DNA of 64,000 nt from NCBI RefSeq assembly GCF_020905345.1, contig NZ_JAJJMO010000001.1:1116001-1180000 (forward strand). Reading direction: 5' to 3'. This document shows, one piece after another, positions 46,960-56,555 of the stretch (positions are counted from its first letter, which is position 1; every line of letters begins with the position of its first letter). Source of the DNA: Flavobacterium pisciphilum (lineage in GTDB: Bacteria > Bacteroidota > Bacteroidia > Flavobacteriales > Flavobacteriaceae). The translations under genes and the position numbers were made by a program. The notes under the pieces were generated by a model. The model saw nothing but the letters and a program-made list of their open reading frames with translations, did no database searches and was not told the DNA's origin.

Positions 46960-47352
46960 AATTAATAATAGGTTGGTTAATAAAAAATAAAAATCCAATT
47001 GCATCAGATGACGGTATTGATAATACAAAAACCAATAATCATTTTAAACAAGTGGTAATCGCAGATTCAATTACATCAAATGCAACGGAATCTTTTTTAA
47101 ATTAAAACAGATAAACTTGGGGCTTAGCAATCTTAATTGTAAATCTTTATTATATTTTTAAACTTAAATGTCAATTTAATATAGATTCAGATTCGAAAAA
47201 AATCCTAACCTAATCACCTTACCATAATCTATCTCTCCTAGAAATTCTAGGAGAGATAATTACTAATTAATTATGGCAACTAAACTTCAACTAATTCAAT
47301 TATTAATCACTCAATCTTTACTTTACTTTACTTTACTTTACTTTACTTTACT
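46960..47352. other. 393-bp leader between the GH20 gene and chiA
   Basis: No gene. The stretch holds a strong hairpin at 47231-47257 and a CTTTA array at its right end, and is otherwise AT-rich. No perfect -7 box was assigned, so whether chiA has its own promoter here is open. Confidence 0.5.
47231..47257. other. Strong hairpin without U-tract between GH20 and chiA
   Basis: ATCTCTCCTAGAA and TTCTAGGAGAGAT pair perfectly (13 bp) around a single A. No T-run follows on either strand, so mRNA processing or stabilisation is more likely than termination. Confidence 0.65.
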
Positions 47353-47355
47353 TTA
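47316..47355. repeat. (CTTTA)8 pentanucleotide microsatellite
   Basis: Eight perfect copies of CTTTA. On the minus strand (TAAAG)8 begins with the TAA stop codon of the GH20 gene (47355-47353), so length changes would not alter the protein. Confidence 0.9.
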
Positions 47356-49419
47356 TATTAATTTTTTTAAACTTTCATAAACTGCTAATTCTACATCTCC
47401 ATGATCTTTAGAGTTACATTTCTCTAATAAATCATTTAAAACTGCTGGTGCAACTGTTGCTTTATTATCCAAAACATTTACTAATTGTTGCGATAAATCA
47501 CTAAGATTAGCCGCAAGAGATAAAATTGGCTGAATTAAAGGTGCATTTTCACTCAAACTTGTTAAGCTTGCTTTTAAACCAATCCATTTATTTAAGAAAG
47601 AGGTTACTTTCGCTTTATTGACAGCAGATTTATCTGCTAAATATTCTTTCACAACAGCATCAAAAGCAATTGCATCTGAAGCATCAGGCGCACAAGCATC
47701 TGCAAAAAGTGTAAATGGAGAATATGTTTGATATTCAACTCCACCTTTATTTCTCTTATATCCTTTTAAAGGCTCGCATATATTAGCAAAATCAGTTAAG
47801 GCAGCAATATTTTGGTTATTTGCAATATTTCTCAAGATCACATCTTTATTTCTAATATGTGTAATTCCTAATTCTTCAAGTCTAAAAGAAACTACTGCTA
47901 ACCTTTTGCGTAAGCTATTTAAATCAGTAATATCCTCTGCAGACCACAATCTTTCAGCAATTGCTGCTGTTCTAGGCCAAAGTCTTGAATCTATAGTTGT
48001 AGGTGTTACAAGTTCTGTCCACATTGTAGCTTCACCACCCAATACTCTTGCTTTTTCTTCAGGAGTAAAATTGGCACTTTTAGGCAATGGGTCATTTAAA
48101 TAATGAGCTTCTACCCCTTGAACTAAATCAATATAATATCCATTTGATAAAACAGTTTTATATCCATTTTTTACAGCATCTGTCAATGATTTCCCTACTG
48201 CAACTCCTTCATTTGGTCCTCTCCATGCGTGAATAATAGCATCTTTAGACATATCTTTTGTCATGATCTCTTCCCATCCCATCAATTGCTTACTGTGTTT
48301 CTTAAGCATCGGAACCAATTGCATTGTAAAATAAGTTTGTAAATCATGATTGGTTTTTAACTTATGTTTCTTTTTGAACTCCTGAATCTTAGGATTTGAA
48401 TCCCAATCTTTACCTTCATTTTCGTCTCCTCCAATATGAAAATATGCTCCTGGAAATAACGGACACGCTTCATCAAAAATCTCACTTAATAATTGGTACG
48501 TTTTAGGGTTAGATGGATCTAACGTAGGGCTAAAAATTCCTGCATTACGTTCTATACTATAGGTAGACAGTACTGCTGCTGTTGCACTACCTTCTGCATT
48601 TCCACTAGAAACATTAATCACCTTACTACCTATTTCTGGATAAGCTGTTAAAAAAGCAGATGCATGTCCTGGAACATCTATTTCTGGTACTACCAAAATT
48701 CCACGCTCATCGGCATATTTTACAATATTTTTAATCTCTTCTTGTGTATAATAAAATCCATCTGAAGCTAGTTCAGTAAGTTTAGGATGTTTTTTTAATT
48801 GAATTCTCCATCCTTGGTCATCTACCAAGTGCCAGTGAAAAACATTCATTTTCATAGCTGCTAAAGCATCTAAATTTCTTTTAACAACATCTACAGGTTG
48901 AAAATGTCTTGCTACATCCATCATTAAACCTCTCCAAGTAAATCTTGGAAAATCTGAAATTTGAGAAACTGGAAAATAATAAGAGGTACTATTATTTTGT
49001 AACATTTGTAACAATGTCTCAAGACCATGTAATGCTCCTAAATCACTAGTTGCATTAATTGTGATTTGATTTTGTTTTATATCAAGATGATAACTCTCGT
49101 CTTCATATAAACCAATTTTACCACTTTTAGTGCAATTTATTTGTAATTGTGCTGTAGGTGCCGAATTTAATTTGGTCAAAAAATCTTGTTCAAAAAACAA
49201 TCCTGTTCTTCCATCTAATCGTCTTAAAAAACGAGTAGCCCCACTAAAAATTCTTGGGTTAGGATTTCCTGTGATGTTTATTCTAAACCCTTTAGTTAAA
49301 GCAAATGTACCTTCACTTAAGTTTATAGTCTGTGGCCATGGCATAAGGTTTAATTGCTCTTTTTTGATTTGAGCATTTGCAACTATACCAGAAAATAATA
49401 AAATCAATATATACTTCAT
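47353..49419 (-). CDS. Periplasmic beta-N-acetylhexosaminidase, GH20
   Basis: 688 residues from the ATG at 49419, which begins a signal peptide (LILLFSGIVANAQ); the longer frame from 49485 is not favoured. It has the GH20b N-terminal domain (~25-155) and GH20 catalytic domain with substrate-assisted pair Asp332-Glu333 (HIGGDENEG), plus HWHLVDDQGWR and EIDVPGHASAF. The C-terminal region (~545-688) is helical and has no T9SS sorting domain, so it stays in the periplasm. It releases GlcNAc from imported chitin oligomers. The gene follows nagB by 160 bp and precedes chiA. Confidence 0.94.
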   Translation of the reverse strand: MKYILILLFSGIVANAQIKKEQLNLMPWPQTINLSEGTFALTKGFRINITGNPNPRIFSGATRFLRRLDGRTGLFFEQDFLTKLNSAPTAQLQINCTKSGKIGLYEDESYHLDIKQNQITINATSDLGALHGLETLLQMLQNNSTSYYFPVSQISDFPRFTWRGLMMDVARHFQPVDVVKRNLDALAAMKMNVFHWHLVDDQGWRIQLKKHPKLTELASDGFYYTQEEIKNIVKYADERGILVVPEIDVPGHASAFLTAYPEIGSKVINVSSGNAEGSATAAVLSTYSIERNAGIFSPTLDPSNPKTYQLLSEIFDEACPLFPGAYFHIGGDENEGKDWDSNPKIQEFKKKHKLKTNHDLQTYFTMQLVPMLKKHSKQLMGWEEIMTKDMSKDAIIHAWRGPNEGVAVGKSLTDAVKNGYKTVLSNGYYIDLVQGVEAHYLNDPLPKSANFTPEEKARVLGGEATMWTELVTPTTIDSRLWPRTAAIAERLWSAEDITDLNSLRKRLAVVSFRLEELGITHIRNKDVILRNIANNQNIAALTDFANICEPLKGYKRNKGGVEYQTYSPFTLFADACAPDASDAIAFDAVVKEYLADKSAVNKAKVTSFLNKWIGLKASLTSLSENAPLIQPILSLAANLSDLSQQLVNVLDNKATVAPAVLNDLLEKCNSKDHGDVELAVYESLKKLI

Positions 49420-49579
49420 ATTTTTTGTTGTAAAAGAGTCTTTTGCAATCAATAAATATTGACCTAAAAACTCGGGTAAAAACAAAACTCAGAAGAAAAC
49501 CTAATTGAACCTCTTTATCAGTAAGGTCATCAATCTGAATTTTGTAACTTAAATTATTCTAAATACTCTTTAAAGTCAA

Positions 49580-51517
49580 TTAATAATCAAAACGTTTAAA
49601 AGCTTCGATTGCTTCATATTCAGCAAGACCTAAATCATCATATAAAATCGCAGTGTTTTTATTACGATCTTCGGCTCTAACCCAAAACTCTCTTGAGTCA
49701 TTACCTTGAAACATAACCCTGTCTTTTTGAGATTGGTGATACAAAATAGCGTGACGTTTTAATAATACTTCAGATGGGCTTAACGGAACTGCCATGTCTA
49801 TTTCATGAATGTCCCATTCGTGCCATGCACCTCGGTACAACCATAACCAGCAATCATCCATATAAGGCTGTGGCTTTAATTCAGCCATTGCAGCAAATAT
49901 GGCATTCAAGCATACTTCATGAGTTCCGTGTGGATCAGCTAAATCTCCAGCTGCAAACACCTGATGTGGTTTTATTTGTTCGATAATGTCTTTTACGATA
50001 GCAATATCTTCAAGACCTAACGGATTTTTCTTGATTTGTCCTGTTTCATAAAACGGAAGATCCAGGAAATGGGTGTTTTCATCTTTTAACCCAATATATC
50101 TCGTAGCTGCATACGATTCTCTTCGACGGATAAGTCCTTTTAATTTTCGAACTTCCAAAGAATCGATTTGATTTTCTGATTTGTTGTTCAGAAACTCAAT
50201 CACAGATTTGAAATTTACTTTTGTATCTGCATCAGTAATAAAATCATTACTTACCTCTGCAAACTTCAATGCCTCATCATCGGTAACCGCAATATTTCCT
50301 GAGGTTTGATATACTACGTGTACATCGTGCCCTTGTTTTATTAATTTTGAGAATGTTCCTCCCATTGAGATAACATCATCATCTGGATGTGGGCTAAAAA
50401 GAATAATTCTTTTCTTAGCAGGATTAGCTCTTTCAGGACGGTGTGAATCGTCAGTATTAGGCTTACCTCCTGGCCATCCAGTAATTGTGTGTTGCAATAC
50501 ATTAAACATATTTATGTTCAAATCGTAAGCAGAACCTTCTTGAGCCAATAAATCGGACATTCCGTTATTATTGTAATCTCTATCGGTTAATTTTAAAATA
50601 GATTGTTTTGTTTTTTGACACAACCAAACAATCGCTTTGCTTTTTAATTCCTGATTCCAAATGCATTCACCTACTAACCATGGTGTTTTAAAACGAGTTA
50701 GTTCTGATGCTGCTGATTGGTCCAAGACAAAAGTAGCATTGCCATGATTTTGCAAAAACGTAGCTGGAACTTCTGAGCTAATATCACCTTGAATTGTTCG
50801 TTTGATGATATCGGCTTTGTTTTGCCCCCAAGCCATAAGTACTATTCTTTTGGATCTGAGAATTGTAGATACTCCCATTGTAATGGCCCTTTTTGGCACA
50901 TTATCAATCCCGTTAAAATCGGAAGAAGCATCTACTCTCGTTATATGATCCAAAGTAATAATACGTGTTCCTGAATTTATATGCGAACCCGGCTCATTAA
51001 ATCCTACGTGACCCGTACGACCGATTCCTAATAATTGGAAATCTAATCCGCCTGCATTTTTAATATTCATTTCATAATCAATACAATATTGATTCAATTC
51101 ATCGATTGCAACAGTACCATCCGGAATATTTACATTATCTGGATTGATATCAATGTGATTAAATAAATGTTGATGCATGAAATGGTGGTAGCTCTGATTG
51201 TTTTCTTTAGTCATCGGATAGTATTCATCCAAATTAAAAGTAATTACATTGCTAAAACTTAATCCCTCTTCATTGTGCATTCTAACTAATTCTTCATATA
51301 CTTTGATAGGTGAAGAACCGGTGGCTAAACCTAGTACACAAGACTTGTTCTTTTCTTGTTTTGATCTAATTAATTGAGCAATTTCTTGAGCTACAATTAT
51401 CGATGCTTCGGTAGAATTCTTGAAGATTTCGTTGTGGATTTTTTCAAATCGTGTCTCTTCAAATTTACCAGCACTTTTATAGCTAATGTCTGGTTTAATT
51501 TCTATAGCACTTTTCAT
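49580..51517 (-). CDS. nagB: Glucosamine-6-phosphate deaminase fused to PIG-L/LmbE domain
   Basis: 645 residues. The N-terminal ~300 residues are a NagB domain (LGLATGSSPIKVYEELVR, TFNLDEYYP, GIGRTGHVGFNEPGS) that converts GlcN-6-P to fructose-6-P and ammonia. The C-terminal part (~370-600) has the PIG-L/LmbE zinc motif SPHPDDDVISMGG and DPHGTHEVC. Such fusions are the normal long form in Bacteroidota. PIG-L domains deacetylate N-acetylglucosamine derivatives, so it could supply the missing NagA step (inference; no nagA is in the window). It lies between susD and the GH20 gene. Confidence 0.94.
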   Translation of the reverse strand: MKSAIEIKPDISYKSAGKFEETRFEKIHNEIFKNSTEASIIVAQEIAQLIRSKQEKNKSCVLGLATGSSPIKVYEELVRMHNEEGLSFSNVITFNLDEYYPMTKENNQSYHHFMHQHLFNHIDINPDNVNIPDGTVAIDELNQYCIDYEMNIKNAGGLDFQLLGIGRTGHVGFNEPGSHINSGTRIITLDHITRVDASSDFNGIDNVPKRAITMGVSTILRSKRIVLMAWGQNKADIIKRTIQGDISSEVPATFLQNHGNATFVLDQSAASELTRFKTPWLVGECIWNQELKSKAIVWLCQKTKQSILKLTDRDYNNNGMSDLLAQEGSAYDLNINMFNVLQHTITGWPGGKPNTDDSHRPERANPAKKRIILFSPHPDDDVISMGGTFSKLIKQGHDVHVVYQTSGNIAVTDDEALKFAEVSNDFITDADTKVNFKSVIEFLNNKSENQIDSLEVRKLKGLIRRRESYAATRYIGLKDENTHFLDLPFYETGQIKKNPLGLEDIAIVKDIIEQIKPHQVFAAGDLADPHGTHEVCLNAIFAAMAELKPQPYMDDCWLWLYRGAWHEWDIHEIDMAVPLSPSEVLLKRHAILYHQSQKDRVMFQGNDSREFWVRAEDRNKNTAILYDDLGLAEYEAIEAFKRFDY

Positions 51518-51564
51518 TTTATATTTTTTATAATATTTATTATAAAGACATCATGTTTAAAAGA

Positions 51565-51592
51565 GGCATAAGTAATTCTCATTACTTATGCC
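51565..51592 (-). terminator. Hairpin after the second susD, partial terminator
   Basis: GGCATAAGTAAT and ATTACTTATGCC form a perfect 12-bp stem around TCTC, 32 nt after the susD stop. On the minus strand it is followed by only TCTTTT, so read-through into nagB is likely. The CATAAGTAAT arm is shared with the hairpin after the first susD. Confidence 0.65.
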
Positions 51593-51624
51593 GCTTACAT
51601 TCTTTCTTAAAAATCAGTTTTTAA

Positions 51625-53202
51625 TTAGAAGTTAGGACCTGTAGTATCCCACCAAACTCTAGTCCCTCCATTGTCTGGACCTCCTAGTTTGGCAATTCCA
51701 GAAGCTACACCTCCAGCGTTAAGTGCTACTTCAGAATCAGCAAAAGGTAATCTTCTTACACCAAATTCAGTCGTAATTAAACCACCACTTCTGTTATTAG
51801 ATATTGGAAACAATTTTGGATAACCTGTTCTTCTAAATTCAGTCCAAGCCTCTTGTCCTTCTGGATAATTAGCAATCCATTTTTGAGTAATGATTTTTTG
51901 CAATTTCACTTCGTTAGTAGCGGCATCATCCCAAGCTACAGTCACCTTATTAACTGCTGCAATATTATTTTGGCTTGCCAAACGGTCAACATAATCTCTA
52001 GCCATTTTTGTATTATCAGCCAAATAAGCAGCAGCTCCAGACACTCCAAACTGATCAAAAGAAGCTTTAACCCCCCCTTCATATAAATCTTTAGCAGTTC
52101 CTCCCATATTCCATCCTCTTAAAGCTCCTTCAGATCTTAAGAAATAAACCTCGGCAGTAGTCATCCAAACACAATTACCACTTTTGGTAACAACTCCAGT
52201 TCTTGAAGTTGCGTTATAAAATACCTTATCTGGATAAATAATACCTGTTCTTACCCCAACATACTCTCCTGGAAATCTTGTAGACGTAGCGAAAAATTTT
52301 CCAACTCTAGGATCATTATATCCTAATAACATTGATTCCATATCTGCACTCATATTTAATCCAGCCCAAACATTACTTATTACGTCAATAGGATTAAGAT
52401 TTTGTGGAGATCTTACGTTCATAACGTCATCATTACTAATCATAACTCCTAATTTATGACTAATTGCTTTTTCCGCTTCAACCTTAGCTAAGGCTGGGCT
52501 TACTTTAACAATGTGCATCGCCATTCTTAAACGTAGTGAATTGGCATATTTTATCCATTGTTGGTAACTTCCTTTATAAGTTGTCAAGTCAGTTTTATTA
52601 AACTGCTGAGCTTCCCCAGAATCTACTCTAGCAGTTAAATCTGCTACAGCCACATCTAAGTCTTTGAACATTTGAGTATAAACTTGTTCTTGAGAATCAT
52701 ACTCAATAGGAGTTGTAGTTTTTCCATGCTGAGAATAGATAACTGGACCATACATATCGGTCAATCTTTGCATCGATGCTACTTTAAAGATTAATGACCA
52801 AGCGTAAAACTGATCTGATTTACCTTTGGCTGCCTCGCCAATTTTTTTAATATTACTCATTAAATTAAGGTAACCATCATCCCAAGGAGTACTAGTCCAC
52901 CCAGAGTTCAAGGCATAATCATGATTATTAAAAGTTCCAAACGGGATTGGTGTTGTCATATAACCTGACCACATATCAGCATTTAAATTTTGTTGAACCT
53001 GATACTGCCAAGTTACATCAACAATTAAAAATCTATTAAACATTGGAGCAAACAAACTTCTAATATCATTATTATCTTGCTTTAATTGCTCTTCAGTAAA
53101 TCCGTTAGGATTAGTGTTTATATCCTCAAAATTATCGGTACAGCTAAAGGCTGTAAGTAAAGAAAAGCATATTGCCGTTCTTTTAATTTTATTTATTATC
53201 AT
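51625..53202 (-). CDS. SusD/RagB-family chitooligosaccharide-binding lipoprotein, second pair
   Basis: A 525-residue lipoprotein (lipobox TAFS-Cys21) of the SusD-like group. The mature protein begins TDNFEDINTNPNGFTEEQL and has WIKYANSLRLRMAM and the C-terminal QKWIANYPEGQEAWTEFRRTGYP typical of that group. SusD lids its SusC partner at the cell surface and binds the glycan. It starts 10 bp after the partner susC, so the two are translated together. It is about the same length as the first SusD (527 residues). Confidence 0.93.
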   Translation of the reverse strand: MIINKIKRTAICFSLLTAFSCTDNFEDINTNPNGFTEEQLKQDNNDIRSLFAPMFNRFLIVDVTWQYQVQQNLNADMWSGYMTTPIPFGTFNNHDYALNSGWTSTPWDDGYLNLMSNIKKIGEAAKGKSDQFYAWSLIFKVASMQRLTDMYGPVIYSQHGKTTTPIEYDSQEQVYTQMFKDLDVAVADLTARVDSGEAQQFNKTDLTTYKGSYQQWIKYANSLRLRMAMHIVKVSPALAKVEAEKAISHKLGVMISNDDVMNVRSPQNLNPIDVISNVWAGLNMSADMESMLLGYNDPRVGKFFATSTRFPGEYVGVRTGIIYPDKVFYNATSRTGVVTKSGNCVWMTTAEVYFLRSEGALRGWNMGGTAKDLYEGGVKASFDQFGVSGAAAYLADNTKMARDYVDRLASQNNIAAVNKVTVAWDDAATNEVKLQKIITQKWIANYPEGQEAWTEFRRTGYPKLFPISNNRSGGLITTEFGVRRLPFADSEVALNAGGVASGIAKLGGPDNGGTRVWWDTTGPNF

Positions 53203-53212
53203 AACTATTAAA

Positions 53213-56200
53213 TTAAAAAATTAAGTTTAAATTAAGACCAATACTTCTTGTAGACGGCAAGCCATAGATATCTACACCTTGTAAGCCTTGACCAGTACTT
53301 AATGCAACATTTGGATCGAAAGGAGCGTCTTTATAAATAAAGAATAAATTTCTAGCAATTAATGAAATACTAGCTGATTGTAAAAACGGAAGTGATTTAG
53401 GATTAAAAGTATACCCTATAGAAACTTCTCTAACATTTATATTTGTAGCATCATATGTGTACTCACCTGAAACACCATTTCTATCACCTACATTAGAATA
53501 ATAAGTTTGAGCATCCATTGTAGTTATAGGAGCGCCAGTTACTGCATCAACACCATTAATTTTAACTCCGCCAGCGTTTCTAGCATCTCCTGTTGCTTTA
53601 GAAACTCCATTAAAATCATTTATTGCTTCAGTCAAACTTAATACATTACCACCAAAACGACCGTCAATTAATATACTTGCTGTAAAAGGTCCATATTTAA
53701 ATGTATTTGAAAGACCTAATAAAAAATCAGGATTCGCATTACCAACTTCTTCAAATCCAGTTCTTTGAGGAACTCCATCTTTAATTATTACTCTACCTTG
53801 AGCATCTTTTAGTAAATTAATACCTTCGATTACACCAAAAGGTCTTCCTTCAACTAAAGAATATCTGTAAGTATTATTACCTGAAGGAGTCAAGATGATT
53901 CTCTTATCATCGGTTGGTATATCTTTAACTACGTTTTTATTTTGAGAATAATTTATAGTTGCATCCCAAGAAAATTTATCAGCTTTAACAATGCCTGCAT
54001 TTAACATAAGCTCAAAACCTTCATTTTGTATCTCCCCTGCATTAATTGCGAAGTTACTAAAGCCTTGTCCACTTGAAGTCTCAGCAGCTACTTGTACCAA
54101 TTGATTCTTCGTTTTCGATTTGTAATATGAAAATTCAAATCCAAATCTGTTATTAAACATTCTCCATTCTGTACCTAATTCAATTTCAGATTTTAATTCT
54201 GGCTTTAAAGTTTGACCTGCTCTAGGTCCAACTCTAGGTATAGTTACAACACCTCCAATTACTGAATAAGACGGAGCTGTTAATGTCGCAGGAATATCAT
54301 TACCAACTTGAGCATATGTAGCACGCACTTTACCAAAATTTATAAAGCTAGGCAATGTTGTCATTTCGCTTAAAATAGCACTTAAACCAACAGAAGGATA
54401 GAAAAAACTTAAACTTTCTGTATTTACTAAAGTAGATGACCAATCGTTTCTTGCTGCTACATCTAAAAATAAATAATCTTTATATCCAAAAGTAGTAGTA
54501 GCAAAAACTGACTGTACTTCTCTACTAGAACCATTTTGTACATTTGAGAAATTATCTGAAAAATTCCCTAATGTAAACCAGTTTGCTTTAGACAAACCAT
54601 CTCCTCGTCCAGAGTCCCAAACATAACCGTTTGATTTAGAATTATTAATACTAACACCAAATGTAGAATTAAACGAAATGCTTTCAGAAAAACGTGTATC
54701 AATTTTCCCTAATAAATCAGCGTATTTTTGAATTGCAACCACATTTGTATTAATATATCTTCCCGTTTCAGGAACAAGTGCAAGATTTGAGGTTGCGAAC
54801 ATTTTTTTCTCAAAACCATTCTCTGAACGATTATAACTGAATCTCGAAGTTAAATTAAACCAATTATTAACTTTATAATCTAAAGCGATAGATCCATTAA
54901 AAAAACTACTAACATCCTCTGATTTATTTCTATTAATTAACCAATATGGATTTTGGTAATATTCTGAAACAGGAAAAGGATAATTCTGTTTCATAAGGTT
55001 TCTAATAGGATCATAAACTTCAAATGTTTTCAAATTATCAAAGTCATATCCTCTAGGATGCTCATAAACACTCGTTAATGGATTAAAATACAATCCATTA
55101 ATAGGCCTGTTATCAATATTTTGCACTACATAATTACCTGTTACAGCAACATTCAATCTATTATCAAAAAATGTTGAAGTTTGACGAATACCAAAATTAT
55201 TTTTCTTAAGGTTGTTTCCTGGCATTACTCCAGAAGCAGTAGTATTTGAATAAGTAAGAGATGTAGATGCACCTTCAGTACCTTTACTAAAACCAAATGA
55301 AGTGATTTGAGTAACTCCTGTATCAAAAAAATCTTTCACATGATCCTTCGTTTTTCCTGCAGCCCCCCAAGTAAGAGTAGATCCTGGAACTGCTACATAA
55401 TCTGTTTGAAATTTTGGTAAATAAGCAGCTGTTTCAATTGTAGTTACTGAATTAGCAGAAAATACTTCTTTCCCAATTTTAGCTTTTTTAGAAGAAAGCA
55501 ATATAACACCATTAGCACCTTGACTACCATACAACACAGAAGCTGCTGCACCTTTAAGAACGGTTACCCCTTCGTAATCATCAGGATTTATCAAAGATAC
55601 AACATCTCCTCCATCTTTATTACCACCTGCAATGTCTCCAAAGGCCTCATTTGGCTGACCACCACCTGAATTAGCTAACGGAATACCATCTATTACATAA
55701 AGTGGCTGTGTATTTGTAAATGAAGAATTACCTCTAATCAATACTTTAGTAGAACCTCCTGTACCTGCTGAACTTTTAGTAATCGCTACACCTGCAATTT
55801 TACCTGTCATTGTATTAACAAGATTCGCATCTCTTACTCTAGTTAATTCCTCAGCTTTTAATTCCTGAGTAGAGTATGTTAACGACTTTTTTGCTTTTTT
55901 AATACCCAATGAAGTTACAACAACTTCATTTAAAGCATTAGAGGCTGCATTCTTTAACTGAACGTTAACCGTTGTAGCATCACCTACTACAATATTTTGT
56001 GTTTCTAAACCTACATAAGTAAAAACCAAAGTTTGGCCTTTTTGAGCATCAATAGAGAAAACACCATCAAAATCGGTAACAGTCCCTTTTTGTCCCCCTT
56101 GTACTGCGACAGAAGCCCCTGGCAAAGGCATCCCATCAGAATCTGTAATCACACCTTTAATATTTTTAACCTGAGCAAGCGAAACTTGCGCCGTAAAAAC

Positions 56201-56230
56201 AATCATAAAGATTAAGAAAATTTTTTTCAT
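53213..56230 (-). CDS. SusC/RagA-family TonB-dependent transporter, second pair
   Basis: 1,005 residues: signal peptide (to VSLAQ), carboxypeptidase-regulatory-like domain (~22-100, [18 protein letters not shown]), TonB plug (~110-235, [19 protein letters not shown]) and a ~750-residue barrel ending in [11 protein letters not shown]. It would carry chitin oligosaccharides over the outer membrane. Its first 21 residues are identical to those of the other SusC in the window and the DNA there is almost identical. Its own control region lies just upstream (56295-56371). Confidence 0.95.
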   Translation of the reverse strand: MKKIFLIFMIVFTAQVSLAQVKNIKGVITDSDGMPLPGASVAVQGGQKGTVTDFDGVFSIDAQKGQTLVFTYVGLETQNIVVGDATTVNVQLKNAASNALNEVVVTSLGIKKAKKSLTYSTQELKAEELTRVRDANLVNTMTGKIAGVAITKSSAGTGGSTKVLIRGNSSFTNTQPLYVIDGIPLANSGGGQPNEAFGDIAGGNKDGGDVVSLINPDDYEGVTVLKGAAASVLYGSQGANGVILLSSKKAKIGKEVFSANSVTTIETAAYLPKFQTDYVAVPGSTLTWGAAGKTKDHVKDFFDTGVTQITSFGFSKGTEGASTSLTYSNTTASGVMPGNNLKKNNFGIRQTSTFFDNRLNVAVTGNYVVQNIDNRPINGLYFNPLTSVYEHPRGYDFDNLKTFEVYDPIRNLMKQNYPFPVSEYYQNPYWLINRNKSEDVSSFFNGSIALDYKVNNWFNLTSRFSYNRSENGFEKKMFATSNLALVPETGRYINTNVVAIQKYADLLGKIDTRFSESISFNSTFGVSINNSKSNGYVWDSGRGDGLSKANWFTLGNFSDNFSNVQNGSSREVQSVFATTTFGYKDYLFLDVAARNDWSSTLVNTESLSFFYPSVGLSAILSEMTTLPSFINFGKVRATYAQVGNDIPATLTAPSYSVIGGVVTIPRVGPRAGQTLKPELKSEIELGTEWRMFNNRFGFEFSYYKSKTKNQLVQVAAETSSGQGFSNFAINAGEIQNEGFELMLNAGIVKADKFSWDATINYSQNKNVVKDIPTDDKRIILTPSGNNTYRYSLVEGRPFGVIEGINLLKDAQGRVIIKDGVPQRTGFEEVGNANPDFLLGLSNTFKYGPFTASILIDGRFGGNVLSLTEAINDFNGVSKATGDARNAGGVKINGVDAVTGAPITTMDAQTYYSNVGDRNGVSGEYTYDATNINVREVSIGYTFNPKSLPFLQSASISLIARNLFFIYKDAPFDPNVALSTGQGLQGVDIYGLPSTRSIGLNLNLIF

Positions 56231-56294
56231 GTTTATTTATTTTTGTTAGTTATGGTGTAAATTTATTCTTAAGGGAGTGTTAAAAAAAATAAAT

Positions 56295-56324
56295 TATACC
56301 AACAACAACAAACTTTAAACGAAC
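56295..56324 (-). promoter_or_regulatory. Paired 21-bp-spaced GTT repeats before second susC, candidate LytTR site
   Basis: On the minus strand GTTCGTTTA (56324-56316) and GTTGGTATA (56303-56295) lie 21 bp apart. LytTR regulators bind pairs of ~9-bp direct repeats separated by 12-13 bp. The 3' copy leads into a TATAATTT stretch, a plausible -7 region, 65 nt before the ATG. The same pair, at the same distance, precedes the other susC. Confidence 0.5.
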
Positions 56325-56347
56325 GACACAAAATAATCAATAATACG

Positions 56348-56371
56348 CTATACGAAAACGTTTTCCTATAG
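56348..56371. promoter_or_regulatory. Palindromic operator before second susC
   Basis: CTATAC-GAAAACGTTTTC-CTATAG is a 24-bp palindrome with one mismatched pair and a perfect 12-bp core with central CG, the style of LacI/GalR-family operators. An almost identical site lies in the same place before the other susC. No LacI-type gene is in the window. Confidence 0.6.
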
Positions 56372-56497
56372 AGATTATGACGTTTTTTATATTTTTTTTT
56401 AAAATTTAATGCAAAAAAAATCCCTTTTATCAACTAATAATTGACAATCTAAATAAAAAAATAAAATCTAGACAAAAACAGGCTCTTAAGTATAAAA

Positions 56498-56532
56498 AAG
56501 GGTCATAAGTAATTTCATTACTTATGACCCTT
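56498..56532 (-). terminator. Hairpin terminator after the first susD
   Basis: AAGGGTCATAAGTAAT and its exact complement form a 16-bp stem around TTC. On the minus strand TTTTTTATA follows, so it should terminate. It lies 23 nt after the susD stop and ~125 nt before the operator of the next susC. Confidence 0.75.
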
Positions 56533-56555
56533 ACTTTATTTTAAAATACTGATTA

